In this document: positions 9,608 to 21,309 of the stretch, piece after piece
Layout of the letters: each line of letters opens with the position of its first letter
Position numbering within the stretch: position 1 is the first letter of the stretch
Assembly (NCBI GenBank): GCA_032718865.1
Contig: JALUTQ010000045.1
Span: forward strand, 1 to 64,000
Length of the DNA stretch: 64,000 nucleotides
Reading direction: 5' to 3'
DNA from: Tilletia caries
Lineage: Eukaryota; Basidiomycota; Exobasidiomycetes; Tilletiales; Tilletiaceae
Notes under the pieces: model-generated
What the model was told of the DNA's origin: nothing
The model's input: only the letters and a program-made list of their open reading frames with translations
Databases searched by the model: none
Made by a program: the position numbers and the translations under genes

Positions 9608-11938
9608 TCATCGACCGTCGATTGGAGCCGTCGCGCCATTTGGCAACGAGGACGTAGAGGCCACCTTCATCTCCACATCCTCCGCACCAGCAGCCCCCGC
9701 CTTGCCAGCAGCACCACTAGCCTTCTCCACGTTCTCCTCCAGCAACTCGCACAGCACACCCACCACCGCGTCCACCTCGTTCTTCGCCAGACCGCCGCAC
9801 CCAGCCGCAATCAATCTTCGGTACGAAGCCATGACTTTACCCGTGCCCTGCTCTCGTGCCCGCGTGATAAAGTCGGTGATCAGCTTGGACCTCCGCTGTC
9901 GGACTTGATCGAGCTGGGTGCGCAGCCCTGCGATATGCGCGTCGAAGTCAGCTTGCGTCTTCGATGCTGTGTTGTGGCCCACACAGAAGCAGATTTTTTT
10001 TTTTCGTCAGTTTCGAGCCCCCAGGAAGTTAGGGAACATCTAGCATTCACGCTGTTTTAGGCATGTACTCACAGTCAACCTCCAGTGCATGACGAGCCTT
10101 CTTGAGATCCGACGCCGGCCGCCCATCGCCGTTCTCCTCCTTCCACTCCGCCTCGACCTGCTCCCGTGACCGCTTCTCAAGCACGCCCTGAATCTTGTCC
10201 GCCGCCTCCTCAACCTTGGCCTCCGTCGACGACCCCGCTGCACCCTCCACGCCCGAGCTACCAGCACCACCAACTGCATTCCCCTCCAAATCCGTCTTGA
10301 CCCGAGTACACTCCGCGATCTCGCTCTGGATCTGCGAAAGAAGGACGTGCGCCTGCGAAATCTTCTTGTCCACCGTCCCAATCTCGTCGTCGTAATTTTG
10401 GGCTAGCTGGCCCAGTAGCGTCGTCAACAGCGACACAGCCCGAGTCGCAGCGCGCTGGCCTGCTTCCGAGTTATGTAGTCCGCCGATGCCGACGGGGAGG
10501 CCGTCCGGGCCTGTCAGGTAGGCTGAGCCCGCCGCGCCGCTTGCGCCTACACCACCCGGTCCGACCAGACCCACCGAGGGTGTGGCGTGCGCAGGGCTCG
10601 CGCGGAACCGCTCGTCCTCAATAATATAGTCCTCCGCCGTCTTCCCTTCCTTGTTCCGCAGCTTCGGGTTGGCGCCGTGCTCGAGCAGGATGCGCACCAG
10701 TCGCTTCGATCGAGCACGAGCGGCCATGGTCAGCGCTGTCTCGCCCTCCTCGTCCTGGAAGTTGAGAATGTCCGCGAGTTGGGACGGGTATTCTGCCAGT
10801 CGGTTGCACATCGTCTCGAGGTAGTATCGCGAGGCATGGGGCTTGCCTCGGCTCAGAGCAAGGTCAATGACGTGGTGGAACGCGGTGCGGTCCTGCCGAT
10901 CGATGTTGATAACGGACCGGTGGAGAAGCTCAAAGAGCTCTGGGAACTTGCGCAAGTCGTAGTTGTTGCTGAACATGGCTGCGCGCATCAGAGCCGTCTG
11001 TCCGCTGAGGTTGACCCGGAAGATGTCCGAGCCTGCTGAGAGAAGAAGCTTGACGACCCGGACGCGACCCATGGCACAGGCCCAGTGCAGTGCAGTGTGC
11101 TCGTCGTCATCTATGCTCATGTTGGCGTCAAAGTCGGCTGGCGGGCTCGTCAGGATCGCGGGTATCGTCGTACTCTCGGAGATGAAGTAGTCGAGGATCA
11201 TCTCGGCGTATTTGGAGGCATTGTCCACATTCGGACCTGTGTTCACCAGCGAAGGCTGACCTGGTGGCTGCATCCGCCCGTTACTGTCCGTGTGAGCATC
11301 CAGGGCTTCGGTCAAGCCCTCGAGCTGGACGAGGACGGGAGGAGGGGTCGGTGACGCTGTGCTTTGCCGAGAAGGAGGTGCGCTGATGGAACCCTCGGTG
11401 TCTTCATAGCGGGAACTTTCAGCGACCTGAGTCTGTGCCCGCTTGGCAGCACTGGCGGCCGCGGCAGCGGATGGGGTAGCCTTCTTCGATCCCGAGCGCG
11501 CGGAGGACACATTGTGTTTCGGAGCTGGAGGAGGCGACTGCGCGGAGGGGACGTAGGAGGTGATCGGTTCAAAGACAGCGGAGACGTTGTACTGTGCGGC
11601 GAGCTTGATAGCGGCTTCGAGTGGGATCCAGGTGCCCTGGTATTTGCCGTAGCCACCTTGGATCTTCTCGTGTGTGCCCTTCTGTATCTCGCGCTCGAGT
11701 ATACGGGTACGCTGGGGCTTGTCCAGGCCGACGACTTTGAGGATCTGGGTTGCGTTGAGCCATGAGTCTGCGCGGCGACGCATGACGGCGACATCGTTGA
11801 TGATGCACTCGTACACGGGCACGCCAGAGTACACGGCCTGCACGGGAGGCGAGATCGATATCAGCGCACGGTCGCTATGAAAGAAGGAGAAACGCAGAGA
11901 CTCACCTTGAAGATGGTGGTGTCGGTCTTGGGAGGCAT
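9608..11938 (-). CDS. MBP1: Mbp1-type APSES/KilA-N transcription factor with ankyrin repeats
   Basis: Three exons: 11906-11938, 10073-11837 and 9608-9966, separated by GT-AG introns of 68 and 106 bp. Together they encode about 718 residues. The tiny first exon encodes MPPKTDTTIFK and joins AVYSGVPVYEC, the classic start of this family. The KilA-N/APSES DNA-binding domain covers residues 12-95 (RRRADSWLNATQILKV, KYQGTWIPLEAAI). Ankyrin repeats lie at about 240-410 (HTALHWACAMGRVRVVKLLL, GQTALMRAAMFSNN, GETALTMAARARSKRLVRILLEHGAN). A helical, probably coiled-coil carboxy-terminal part follows, where relatives bind Swi6. In yeasts, Mbp1-Swi6 (MBF) activates G1/S genes through ACGCGT boxes, and three of these lie upstream of this gene. 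Assignment to Mbp1 rather than Swi4 rests on overall resemblance. Confidence 0.9.
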
Positions 11939-12125
11939 GGTAGGGTAAGGAGCTGAGCTCGCGACGGGGTGAGGGTCGCCGTGTGCGTTCAGTAAGTGGG
12001 GCTTGCGGGCGAGTGTCAGCGAGTGCGCGCTGGCAGTTCCTTCTGTAGATGCGCAGAGGGAGCGCGGCGCGTGCTACTTGCTGTCGATGCTGACTTGCTG
12101 TTTGTGTGGTGATGGTGATCGCCAG

Positions 12126-12204
12126 ACGCGTGCGGCTGCGAAAGCGCGTTGAAGTTCTTCACGCTGGAAACGCGTCGCGTCGCGTGTCTAAGAAATCGAC
12201 GCGT
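12126..12204. promoter_or_regulatory. Cluster of three MCB (ACGCGT) boxes upstream of MBP1
   Basis: ACGCGT occurs at 12126-12131, 12170-12175 and 12199-12204, about 190-265 bp upstream of the MBP1 start codon. A CGAAA core resembling an SCB half-site lies between the first two (CTGCGAAA near 12137). Nearby GTCGCGTCGCGT adds partial matches. ACGCGT is the known binding site of MBF, whose DNA-binding subunit is encoded next door, suggesting autoregulation. The same interval (11939-12293) is also the 3' flank of the neighbouring reductase gene and holds no gene. Confidence 0.55.
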
Positions 12205-12293
12205 CTCAATTTCTCATATGGGAGCATGACAATTGCTGAGAGATATTGTGGATAAGTAGAGAGTCTCGATCATCCATCCGTGCTGCATGAGGC

Positions 12294-13510
12294 TTACGAC
12301 CTCCAGTCCGGCTGCTTCTCGAGCTTCAACAGAGACTGCAGCGAGTCCTCCAACGTCTCCTCCCAGTCCCGAACCTGAAGTCCCAGGATCTGCTCAACAT
12401 ACGAAGTATCCAGCTTCGCAAATTGATCATCCCCCTTCCTCTTCTCAACAGCCTCCTTCCACCCTTGCGGCAATCGACTGATCAGCTCCGGGTGCTTGGT
12501 GGAGATGTAGTACGCCGCGTTGCCCCAGGTAAGCACGCCTTTGCCCTGCAGCAGGAATCGCTTCCCGCCGGCTTCGGGCTTGCTGAGTGCCAGAACGTGG
12601 GCGTCGGCTACGTCTGTGACATGCGAGAAGAGCGGCAGACGGTCGCCGGGGAAAGTGTCTGCGCTGTTGATCATTGCGTAGATCGCCTTTGAGGATGTGT
12701 TCAGGCTGGAAAGCCGGTGGACGGGCTGGAGCGTGGGTCCGTAGCTGTGTGTTCATTTGGAGAAGACTTGTCAGCAAAAGATCCGCTTGGTGATGCCAAG
12801 CTTCATTCATAACTCTCTCACTCACATCATGGGAGGGTTGATCGTGACCAGGTCAAAGTGCGGCTTCTTCTCCTCCACGAAGCCCCACGCAGCCTTCTCC
12901 GCCAACTTCTTCGACACGCTATAAGTCAACGCACCCAACGCACCCGGCGCCACCGCGTCCTCCTCCGTCTTCGGCAGCCAGTCGCTCGGCGAGTACACAA
13001 ACCCAGGCCGGTTCGGCCCGCCCTTGTCGAAATCGGTCACCGCCGCAAAGCTCGAGGTGATCACTACGCGCTTGATGGAAGGCGTCTTTTCGGCGTATGC
13101 GAGTAGGTTCGTCGTGCCGTGGATGGCAGGTTCCAGTAGCTCCTTGCGCGGATCGCTGATTTCGATCTGGTACGGGGACGCCGTGTGCAGGACGTAGTTC
13201 GCGCCCTCGAGCGCGGCTGTCAGGTCCGAGGAGGCCGTATCGGCCACTTCGACGAACTCGACACGCGCGCGCTCTTCGTCGCTGAGGAGCTGGAGGATGC
13301 CTGCTTTCTTGCTCGGGGTGCGCAACGTGCCGCGGACGCGGTAGTGCTTGGGTGCGGCGAGGGTGGCCTTGAGGACGTGCACGGCCACGAAGCCGGTGAT
13401 CTGTGATTCAATTCGCCAGGCAGGATCAGTCAGTGCATGGAGCTGGAGCATGCATGCACCTCGACCGTGAAGACACTTACTCCGGTGATGACCACAAGTT
13501 CTCCAGCCAT
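12294..13510 (-). CDS. NAD(P)-dependent reductase, extended SDR (Gre2/dihydroflavonol-reductase-like)
   Basis: Three exons: 13481-13510, 12826-13400 and 12294-12744, encoding about 351 residues. The first exon gives MAGELVVITG, and splicing joins ITGFVAVHVLK. This makes the Rossmann glycine motif at residues 7-14. LHTASPYQ is the third-strand region, VVITSSFAAV contains the catalytic Ser, and YSVSKKLAEK contains the YxxxK catalytic pair. NPPMIYGPTLQP is the conserved loop after it, interrupted by the second intron. The family reduces aldehydes and ketones (methylglyoxal, isovaleraldehyde, flavonoid-like substrates) with NADPH in the cytosol; the substrate here is unknown. Length is normal for the family and no key residue is missing. 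Confidence 0.88.
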
Positions 13511-14106
13511 GTCAGGTCTGCGTTTGAAAGGGGAGAGTGCTGAGGGAGGGAAGGAGATCAGTGCAAGTTGAGCAGTCTTTATATAGTATGTAGTGCTGAT
13601 GTTGGACGACGGGCTCCAAGTTGACGTCCGTGCGGGCGGTCCTCATACACGCGCTCACACCCTGGGCAACGATTAGTAGGAGCAAGATGGGCAGGGCAGT
13701 TCAAAGGAGTGAGATGAGAGACGAACAACGAAAAAAAAAAGGTGTGTCTGGGACAAGCAGCAAGAAAAGGGATGGTGGTGGGGAGGCCCAGCTGAGAAAG
13801 GGCACTCGAATAACGCGAAGAAGAAGGAGGATGGAGACGAAAGGAGAAGTGGAAGTTCCGGTATCTGGGGACGGAGGAAGCAGATGTTATGGAGAGAAGG
13901 TGAAGGCGACCCGGCAAGGGGAATTCCGATGGGATCTGAAAGGAGCGAGATGGAAAGCGCGAGCATTCATAGATAAAGGGCCGCCGCGCGGTTGCCGGGA
14001 GCGGTCCGCAGTTCGACGGCCGCCGAGGTCGAGGGGGGGGGGGGGTCGAATCGAAGGAAAGGCGAACCCGCGGGTCCGAGGTGGTCGTCGTCCAGCAGAA
14101 CCAACC
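13511..14106. other. Intergenic between reductase promoter and Syp1 3' end
   Basis: Contains the presumed promoter of the reductase (TATATAG near 13580) and purine-rich sequence. A poly-A run lies near 13731 and a run of about 12 G lies at 14034-14046. No gene seen. Confidence 0.6.
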
Positions 14107-17027
14107 TCACGTCGCCATGAACTTCCCACTCACCGCAAGCCTAACCACATCCTCCGGCTCAAAGCTCCAACTACTCCCCTCCCCAACCCCACCCTCACCC
14201 TCCAGACCCACAACCCTCACCTCCAACGCACTCACCGTCCGGCCCTTCAGACTCCACCTCACATTCACAGGCTGGGGCACACTCGGCTTATCGACCACCA
14301 GTCTCGCCAGCAACTTGCCCGTCTCCGCCGCACCTCCCGGTGAGGGCAGCACGTACGAGTTCGATCCGTCGGCGAGCGTCCAGAGCAGGCGGGAGGCGTC
14401 CGCGTCCCATTGGCCTTCCGGTTTCGACATCACGTTGCTCACCGACCCCGACGGCGAGACGGGCACAACGATTTCGAAGTTGTCGAACGAAGGCGGAGAT
14501 CCGCTGGACGACGACGACGACGACAACAGGCGGGAGGACGCATTCGGCCGGTAGGAGATCATCAGACTCGTCTGTGTCGGATCACACCTCCACTGCGCAT
14601 GCACGTCCACGGGCACGACCTCATTCGACTGCGCCGGCAAATCAAGCTGGTACTTCAACACCGTAACCCGCGCCCCGTCCTGCCCCGCACCAGCCGTAGA
14701 CCGCACAGCGGCCGTATCGAGGATATACGCATGTTCGCCCGCGCCCGAGGCAGCAGGACTGAGGAACGCCGGGTTCGGAGCCGCGCGGTTGATCGCGCTC
14801 GGCCCGCCTAGACTCAAACTAAGCTTGCCGGGCACCGAGCCAGAGAGCAACACCTGCACCTCGCCCACCACTTGCACCCGTACCAGACTCGAGCCCGCAA
14901 AGACGGCATTGACAGTCTCCGTGATGCTCGCCCTGACTGTGCCCTTTGCTCCTCCTCCCCCTCCTGCGGCAGCGACAGATTCGAAAGGGTTCGCAGTGAG
15001 TGCATTCACAGCGGCGCCCTGCGTCTGCGCCCTCGCAGCAGCCGTGATCGAGCTCGCGCCCACGCCCGTCGGCCCACCCAGTCCAAAGCCAGAGTTGGTA
15101 GAGAGCATACTGACGGTGCGTCCCTCGGCCGATCCGCCGAGGCCAGCCATGGGAGCGGTAAAACTCGACGAAGGCGGACTGCCTTCCTCGGGTAGGTTGT
15201 CCTGGATGCCTTGCGGGTTGAAGCCGCGGGTCGTCCGACGCTCGCGGCGACTTGTGGTGCTCTTTCGGGTTACGCCGTCTGCGGATGAACTGGGTGGGGC
15301 ACCGAGGGTGGATCGCATGCGTTCGAGGGCTTCGCGGTCCCGGTCGGTATCTGTCACGCTAATCGCAGCTGGGCTCGCGGTAGCGATGCTCAAGTTTGCT
15401 ACACGCGAAGGCAGAGGTGGTGCCGCGCTGTAAAAGTCAAAAAACGCATGAGCCAACGCAGCTTCAGAATGCATGTATGCGGGTGGGGAACTCACTCGAG
15501 GAGATCCTCGGTTCCTTCGTCGAGCCGTGAGACCGGATCAGGTGCAGTTTCCCAAGGCTTGCGGTCGGGAGGGGGGATGCTGAACCCTTCAGCATCGACA
15601 GGTGGGGCCGATGGACTTCCACCTACGTCGAGGGAAGCCGTGCTCGACTTGGTCCCGGCACGAGTGGGGACAAGAGGAGCCATGAGCCCACCGGAGGACG
15701 AAGCGAAAGTGCCGGGCTGATCGGTGATGGTATTGGCCGTTCGCGGTCGGTCGAAGGTGCGATCGACGGAGGTCCGACTGGAGCGGAAGATGCTGGGTGT
15801 TCGAGATGCCTTGCTGACGCCGAGATTGGATCCTGCGTCGTCTTCGGGTAAGGAACCGTAGACGGTGTTGGTATTGGGGCCGTCGCGACTGGATGGCATG
15901 CCGAATTGGCTGTCACGGCCTTTTCGACCACTGAAGCGGGAGAGTGCGCCGCGCAGGGCACTTCCGCCTGATGAGGACGGGGCGGGCTGACCGGGTGGTG
16001 GGGGAGGGCGACGGGAGTTGGTGGTGGAGGCGGAGGTGTCGCCGATCGCACTGGATGTATTTGCCATGCTGGACAAGCTGGCGTCGCTCATACTTGCGGT
16101 GGGCATGGTGGAAGTGGAAGCCGAGATGGGGAACTGGCTTCCATTTGGGGCAGGACCGTCGACCGAGTTGTTGTTTGAGGACGAGGCAGGAGGGGCGGTG
16201 TCTGCCTTTGGCATGACGTGCTGAGCGCGACGGAGGAAGGAGCGGATTTCTGCGCCGGATTCGAGTCCCAGCGCGACTGTTGTAGTTTGTTCGCTGATCT
16301 TCATGAGACGCTGTGCGGCGTCTGCCTGTGCGGTTTCGAACTGGATGACGGATTCGACGATGGAGTCGAGGCGAGCCTTGTCGATGCGCTGGTAGGCTTC
16401 GAAGGTGAAGGGCCCCTCTGTGGCCCAGAGAGCGAGGGCGCGGTCGTATGCCTGCTGGGTGTCGTTGAGCTTGTTTTGAGCCTGGCTGTGCTTCTTCACG
16501 TTCGATGACGGCGTCGATGCGAGCTTCTTGCGGTCTTTGTCGAGCTGTGATTCGAGGGAGGCGAGTTCCTTGAGCTGTGCACTGAGTCCGTCGTCGAGTT
16601 CGCGGATGTGCGACCAGTCGTTGTGGGTGGTGGGCAGGGCGCGAAGGGGAGCCTCGATCTGTTTTCCGATGCGGTCCTCGAGCTCGGAGTGTACCGCGGC
16701 TGTGGACTGGAGTTCCTTGAGGAGGGCGTCGAGAAGGGGCTGTACGCTGGGGGTCGCGTACACGCCGCCGGCAGACACGGCGGAGGGCGAGTCGGCGGCA
16801 TCAAAGAGGGCGCGCTTGGTGACGAGCTTTGCGAGGTTCTTGAGGTACTGCTCCTCGAGATCCCTGCGGGCGGCGAAGTAGTCGAGGAGGTCCTTGTGGA
16901 GCCTGGCTGCGTTGCTGAAGCGGGTGGTGAGGATGGGGAGCGTCGCCTGTGGCTGTGCGGCGCTGAACACGTCTGCGTATGTCAGCACCGCACTCGCACC
17001 GGCACTCGCGGTGTGTGTGTCGCTCAT
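14107..17027 (-). CDS. Syp1/FCHO-type endocytic adaptor (F-BAR plus mu-homology domain)
   Basis: Two exons: 15496-17027 and 14107-15427. The GT-AG intron is 68 bp and frame is kept (…EDLL-DAAPPLP…). The product is about 950 residues. The amino-terminal part (residues 10-260) is an F-BAR membrane-bending domain (FSNAARLHKDLLDYFAARRD, EEQYLKNLAKL) with long helices. The middle is Ser/Pro-rich with a PPPPPGQPAP stretch suited to SH3 binding. The last 280 residues form a muniscin mu-homology domain (INRAAPNPAFLS, VEVRVVGLEG-type strands) starting at TETVNAVFAGSSLVRVQVVG. Syp1/FCHO proteins initiate clathrin-mediated endocytosis at the plasma membrane. The start codon is about 140 bp from the left end of the mariner element, so the element sits in this gene's promoter region. 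Confidence 0.9.
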
Positions 17028-17165
17028 GGTCTCGCTGCTGTGCTCGCTGCTGCTGCTGCTGTCGCTGTCGCTGTCGATGTCAACACGAGGCGCGTCGACG
17101 GACGAAGGCGTGAGGTCATCGGGATAGATGCGTCGACCGGCCCGGCGAGTCCCGGTGTGCGATTA

Positions 17166-17188
17166 CAGTCGCTCCAGAAAGTTTTGAC
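17166..17188 (+). repeat. Left terminal inverted repeat of mariner element
   Basis: 23 bp matching the reverse complement of 21310-21332 without mismatch; preceded by TA. Confidence 0.9.
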
Positions 17189-17394
17189 ACCCCAACGAAA
17201 AAAAAATTAGAGAACGCGCAGCACCCTTTTTTCCTGGAAAATACGGCCCATAGGTCCGCTTTTGCATGCAGGGCTGCAGGCTTCCTGTTCTACATAGCTC
17301 ATCAAATCATCATTCCACACCATCACCATCACCATCACCATTTGCACAGCCTTGATCTTCCCCATCCTTGAATTGGCTCTCTTCTTCTTTCTTC

Positions 17395-18429
17395 ATGACA
17401 AAGTCTCGAGATCTCAAGCTCTACCTTGCCCAACAGGTCATTGATGGCAAGATGACTGCCAAGGCTGCAGCGCGCCAGGGATTGTGCTCTGAATCCACAA
17501 TTCGCCGCGCCATACGGCAACTCCTGGCCTTTGGCTATGTTTTTCTTCCTGTCAAGAGCACTGGTCGACCCTCGAAACTTACCGACCTTCATCGCCAATA
17601 CCTAATTTCTATGGTCGAGCACTCTCCAACCATCTACCTTGACGAGCTTGCTTTCCTCCTTCAGCATCACTTCAACCTCGATGTCTGTATCCAGACCATC
17701 TCCAACTCTCTCCACAGCGTCGGTTTTTACGAACAAGAAGCTCACGCGCAAAGCTATTCAGCGAGACGAGGGACTCCGCCGTGAGCATGCTCTCACCTTC
17801 GCCCAGTTCCAGCCTTTCCAGCTCATCTTTGCAGACGAAAAGTCACGCCGACCGTCGCACCTTCATGCGTCAGCGCGGATGGTCACGCCTTGGATCTCCG
17901 GCGGTACAGATCGGCCTGTTCCTTCGTGGAGAGCGGTACACCCTTCTTCCGGGTCTTACCCATGACGGTATCATCGCGCCTTGGGTTGTGGCCGGTAGTG
18001 TGAATGGGGAGCGGTTTTTACACTGGGTTCAAGAATACCTTCTTCCCCATATGAACCCTTGGCCTATGGCCAATTCCGTTCTGGTACTCGACAACTGCAG
18101 CACGCATAAGGGCGAGGACGTGAGACGAGTCATTGAGGCGAAGGGTGAGTCAATCAGGAATGCATTCCACACCCTGCATCCAGGTCTCAGATATCCTGAA
18201 TCTCACATACATGCTGTTGTGTTCTACAGGCTGCCACCTTCTCTTCCTGCCTCCTTACAGCCCGGATCTCAACCCAATTGAGTACGCCTTTGCAGCCATC
18301 AAGAGGCGTCTGAAGCGTACCGGAGCCTCGACGGAATGGGACGTCATCAGTGCGTGCTACGAGTCCGTCACCTCCGACCATGCGGCTGCGTACTTTCAAG
18401 CCTGTGGCTATGCACGTACGCGTGGGTGA
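17395..18429 (+). pseudogene. Tc1/mariner-type DDE transposase, two frameshifts
   Basis: Starts at ATG 17395 with a helix-turn-helix region (MTAKAAARQGLCSESTIRRAI) and continues to a DDE domain. The acidic triad can be followed: Asp in LIFADE (~17832), Asp in SVLVLDNCSTH (~18090) and Glu in YSPDLNPIEYAF (~18280). A GT-AG intron (18145-18229) joins EAKG to CHLLFLPPYSPD. Two +1 shifts break the frame. One is in TTTTT near 17731, between HSVGF and TNKKLTRKA. The other is in AAAA near 17840, after FADE. Deleting one base in each run restores similarity, so they may be base-calling errors. It closes with a stop at 18427-18429. Relatives cut and paste DNA at TA sites, which fits the TA flanks. Confidence 0.8.
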
Positions 18430-18687
18430 TTGATCATCATCGTGGAATTCAACCTTTACTCTGTTCATTTGCATTGTAACTATCAGTCTCCGCTCAACAG
18501 CCCATTAACCCACCGCGTACATCGGTGATGAAAAGGTTTGCAACGTGGAAATTCGCTCAACGAGCTGGTAAATTGAGAAGGAGAACAGTAGCTTCCGCCT
18601 GCGACGCTAGTTTGGTGACTGGTGGATGACATTGCAGGGGCAGGATTCAAGCGATTTGGGGGCTGGAGGAACGAGGACTTGAAACTT

Positions 18688-20324
18688 TCAGCTGGATTCG
18701 TTCGACGAGAGGGAGGAGGTGGAGGCAATCGAGGAGAGAGACGAGCTGGATGGGATCGAGGAGAGGGGCGCCGTAGTCGCCGAAGTGGCAAGATGGTTCG
18801 ATTCGGCGTCCGCGTTGATGGTGGAACAGTCAACCGTAACACGTTTCTTCCTCGGGCTGCCATTCGTCAACGAATCCTGCTTCCAAAGAAGCACCGCAGC
18901 TGTAACTCTGGCAGGCTCCGCCATCACAAGCTTGGCTCCGATCAGTTGATCAGCGTCGAGAAGAGAGACCGCGTAGGGTGTCGTGGCCTTATATGCGAGG
19001 AGTTTGTTGCGGATGTCAATATCGAGATCATACTGATGGCAGAAATCGTCCAACGTCATGTCGGGTCCGAATCGAGGCATCTCGCCGTCACGTTCTCGCT
19101 TGCGAGGTGTGTTTACGGTCTCGTTCGTGCTCTTCGGTCGAGGAGCAGCGACATTGGTGACGTCTCCGAAGGGCGCTCCTTTGACGCGCGCACCATGGAC
19201 GTTTGTGTTGGGCTTGGAATCTTGATTTCGTACCTCTTTAACCTCATCAGCTTCTGACTCCGATTCGGAGCAGAGATTGATCGTGATTCGTCGCTTTGAA
19301 TCCGCTGGTGTCTGCGCGAGCGAGAACTGAGCTGGCTTCGAGTCCATGGGTCCTGATTGGATGAAGGGTGGCACTTTCGGAGGAACTTTGAGGTTGACGG
19401 CCGGGTCCTTCTTGCTGGCCCACGCTGCCGCCCAGACGAAACGAGCCTCAAAGTTGTAGTCGAGGGCCATGTGGATGCGAGGGTTCCAGGCCGGTACCCA
19501 GCAGCGCAGTCGTCCATCTTTCTTGTTCGGGCAGCGAGGATCCCCGCACATATTTGCGGCCATGATCTCGGAGTCAGCTTGGATTACCGCAGGCGTGAGA
19601 TTCGGAAGAGGTGGAGCTTCGTGCCCCTTGGGGCCCTTCTCTTTCTTGCCGCCAGCTTCCTTCTTTGTGGGTGTAGAATGCGGGTTCGTTGCAAGACGCT
19701 CAATCTTGATGGTTGCAGATTTGGTGTCGGTCCTGCCTAATGTCTCCTTGAACTTCGACCATGTCCCCGTCGTCTTCGGCGTGATGGCGTCAGGGAACTT
19801 GGTAGGGTCAGAATGGTCGAACCGGAGCTCGGATGCCTTCTTGAAGACGCCAACGTTGGTCCCTTCGGCCTCCAGGGTGATACGCCAGTCCTTGAGCTCT
19901 CCGCCAAGAGCCTTCTCCGCCTCAGAAGCGAGATGGTGGACCAGATCTCGTACGTCGTCGGACTCCTCAACTTCGATAAGTTGCTGCGCGCCAACTTGTT
20001 GCGGTCCTCGACCCGTCCTTGTCGTGGCGTCCGGATTGCCGGGCCCAATGTGCTGTACGCCGATAGTGAAGCGTCCTGAGCAGAGGGAGAAGAGCGTAAG
20101 CATGATCTACATGATCCACGAGGAACGCAGAGTCGCAGACCATAGATCTCAGTGGAATACGTACGCATCTCATCTTCGTCTGCCTGCTTGATAGGTATGA
20201 CTGACTCCTGAGCAACTGAGGCGGAGATATTGGCGGGCGAGGGTTTGGTATCCTCGGTGAAAGATGTCGGTGCAGAAGCCTGCACATCCTGCGCGTTAGC
20301 GTTTCTGCTGCTTCGACGCGACAT
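18688..20324 (-). CDS. Passenger gene of mariner element, unknown function, SAM-like C-terminal module
   Basis: Two exons: 20165-20324 and 18688-20075, with a GT-AG intron of 89 bp joining ADEDEM-RRFTIGVQHIG. The product is about 515 residues. I do not recognise a full-length family. Visible features are a Ser/Thr-rich amino end, a Lys-rich linker near residue 180, and a central cysteine cluster CGDPRCPNKKDGRLRCW that could bind zinc. A conserved-looking segment WVPAWNPRIHMALDYNFEAR follows. Near residues 400-460 there is a small helical module resembling a SAM domain (LDDFCHQYDLDIDIRNKLL … AVLLWKQ), and the tail is Ser-rich. It converges on the transposase and lies wholly inside the terminal repeats. 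Unlike the transposase, its frame is intact. It may be a co-mobilised host gene or an element-encoded helper. Confidence 0.75.
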
Positions 20325-21309
20325 AGCTGTAGCTGTACTCAGCAGTCAGCACTGGCAAGAACTCGCAGCTTGTCCGGAAATGGATCTCTGGCGCTGCAGC
20401 TGCCAGCTGTTGAGAGGTGAGAGATCAGAGACGTGCGTGGGGACGAAAGGAGTGGATGATAACTGAGAAGGGAGTGGTCGAGTGGATGAGAGGAGACGCG
20501 AAAGACGCGTAGTTCGACACGCGTTCTGTGCGGCCGTATCTCGAAAACACGTGCCATACACACGTGGGATGAACCGCAATTTTCTGTTTCTTTGTGCCGA
20601 TCCACGTGGTATCAGCAGGTGGCAATGTGGCATTAACAACAATTCCCTGTTGTCACTATGACGGCAAAGGTACTTGACAAGGTGGAAATGGACAGCATCA
20701 CGTATTCGACACAGGTGTATTGTTTCCTGGAGTTGGCAGATGCTGGCAGAACCTCTGCTGAGGTCTTAGAGCATCGAGCACAGTAGTGATGCAGGGGTGG
20801 GCAACCCTACAACATACAACCCCCCATTCGCAATACTCGCCCAATGCCTGAAGCCTGGAACGCGCTGACAGTCACTAACAACCCTGAAGGCAGGACTCGC
20901 TGACAATCCAGAGACATCGGACTCTGGCCCGGCCTGGTGACACTGCCCAATCCAATCGCACTGAGCTGTGCCCAAGCTGTGCTCCTCAGTCCTTCACACG
21001 CTCACAGCAAAAGTTGACAGACAAGGAAAATTACAGAGATTGCAAAGATTGGCAAAACCAGGGTTCGAACCGCGGACGTTGCAACACAAGACGTTTGTTT
21101 CGACCACTGTTCGATGCATAGTTTTCGCCATGTCTTCGAAGCAACTGGAACAACACCACTATATATACATCATGCACGACCCTTGGGCACTTGACCCCGC
21201 GCACGGGGCACACCCTAACCCATTATGTAAGCCTGGCTCATTACGTTTTTCTCGCAAAATTCAGCCGGAACTTTTTTCTCCGCAGCGCTCCTCTTTAAAT
21301 TTTGGCCGC
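20325..21309. other. Noncoding right part of mariner element
   Basis: Contains the promoter side of the passenger gene. Near 21061-21072 there is a B-box-like GGTTCGAACC with an A-box-like stretch on the - strand, a possible tRNA fossil. No convincing gene seen. Confidence 0.55.
20497..20524. promoter_or_regulatory. MCB/SCB-like cluster upstream of the mariner passenger gene
   Basis: CGCGAAA (SCB-like, near 20498) is followed by ACGCGT at 20505-20510 and again at 20519-20524, about 180-200 bp upstream of the passenger start codon. These are the site types bound by SBF/MBF in yeasts. Chance occurrence is possible. Confidence 0.35.

Noticed and set aside
17316..17341. CATCAC repeats that would read as a poly-His tag
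   Set aside because: They lie upstream of the transposase start codon as a microsatellite, with no in-frame coding context; not a vector tag.
21036..21120. A tRNA gene on the - strand around GGTTCGAACC
   Set aside because: A B-box and an A-box-like stretch exist, but the T and acceptor stems do not pair. At best a tRNA fossil.
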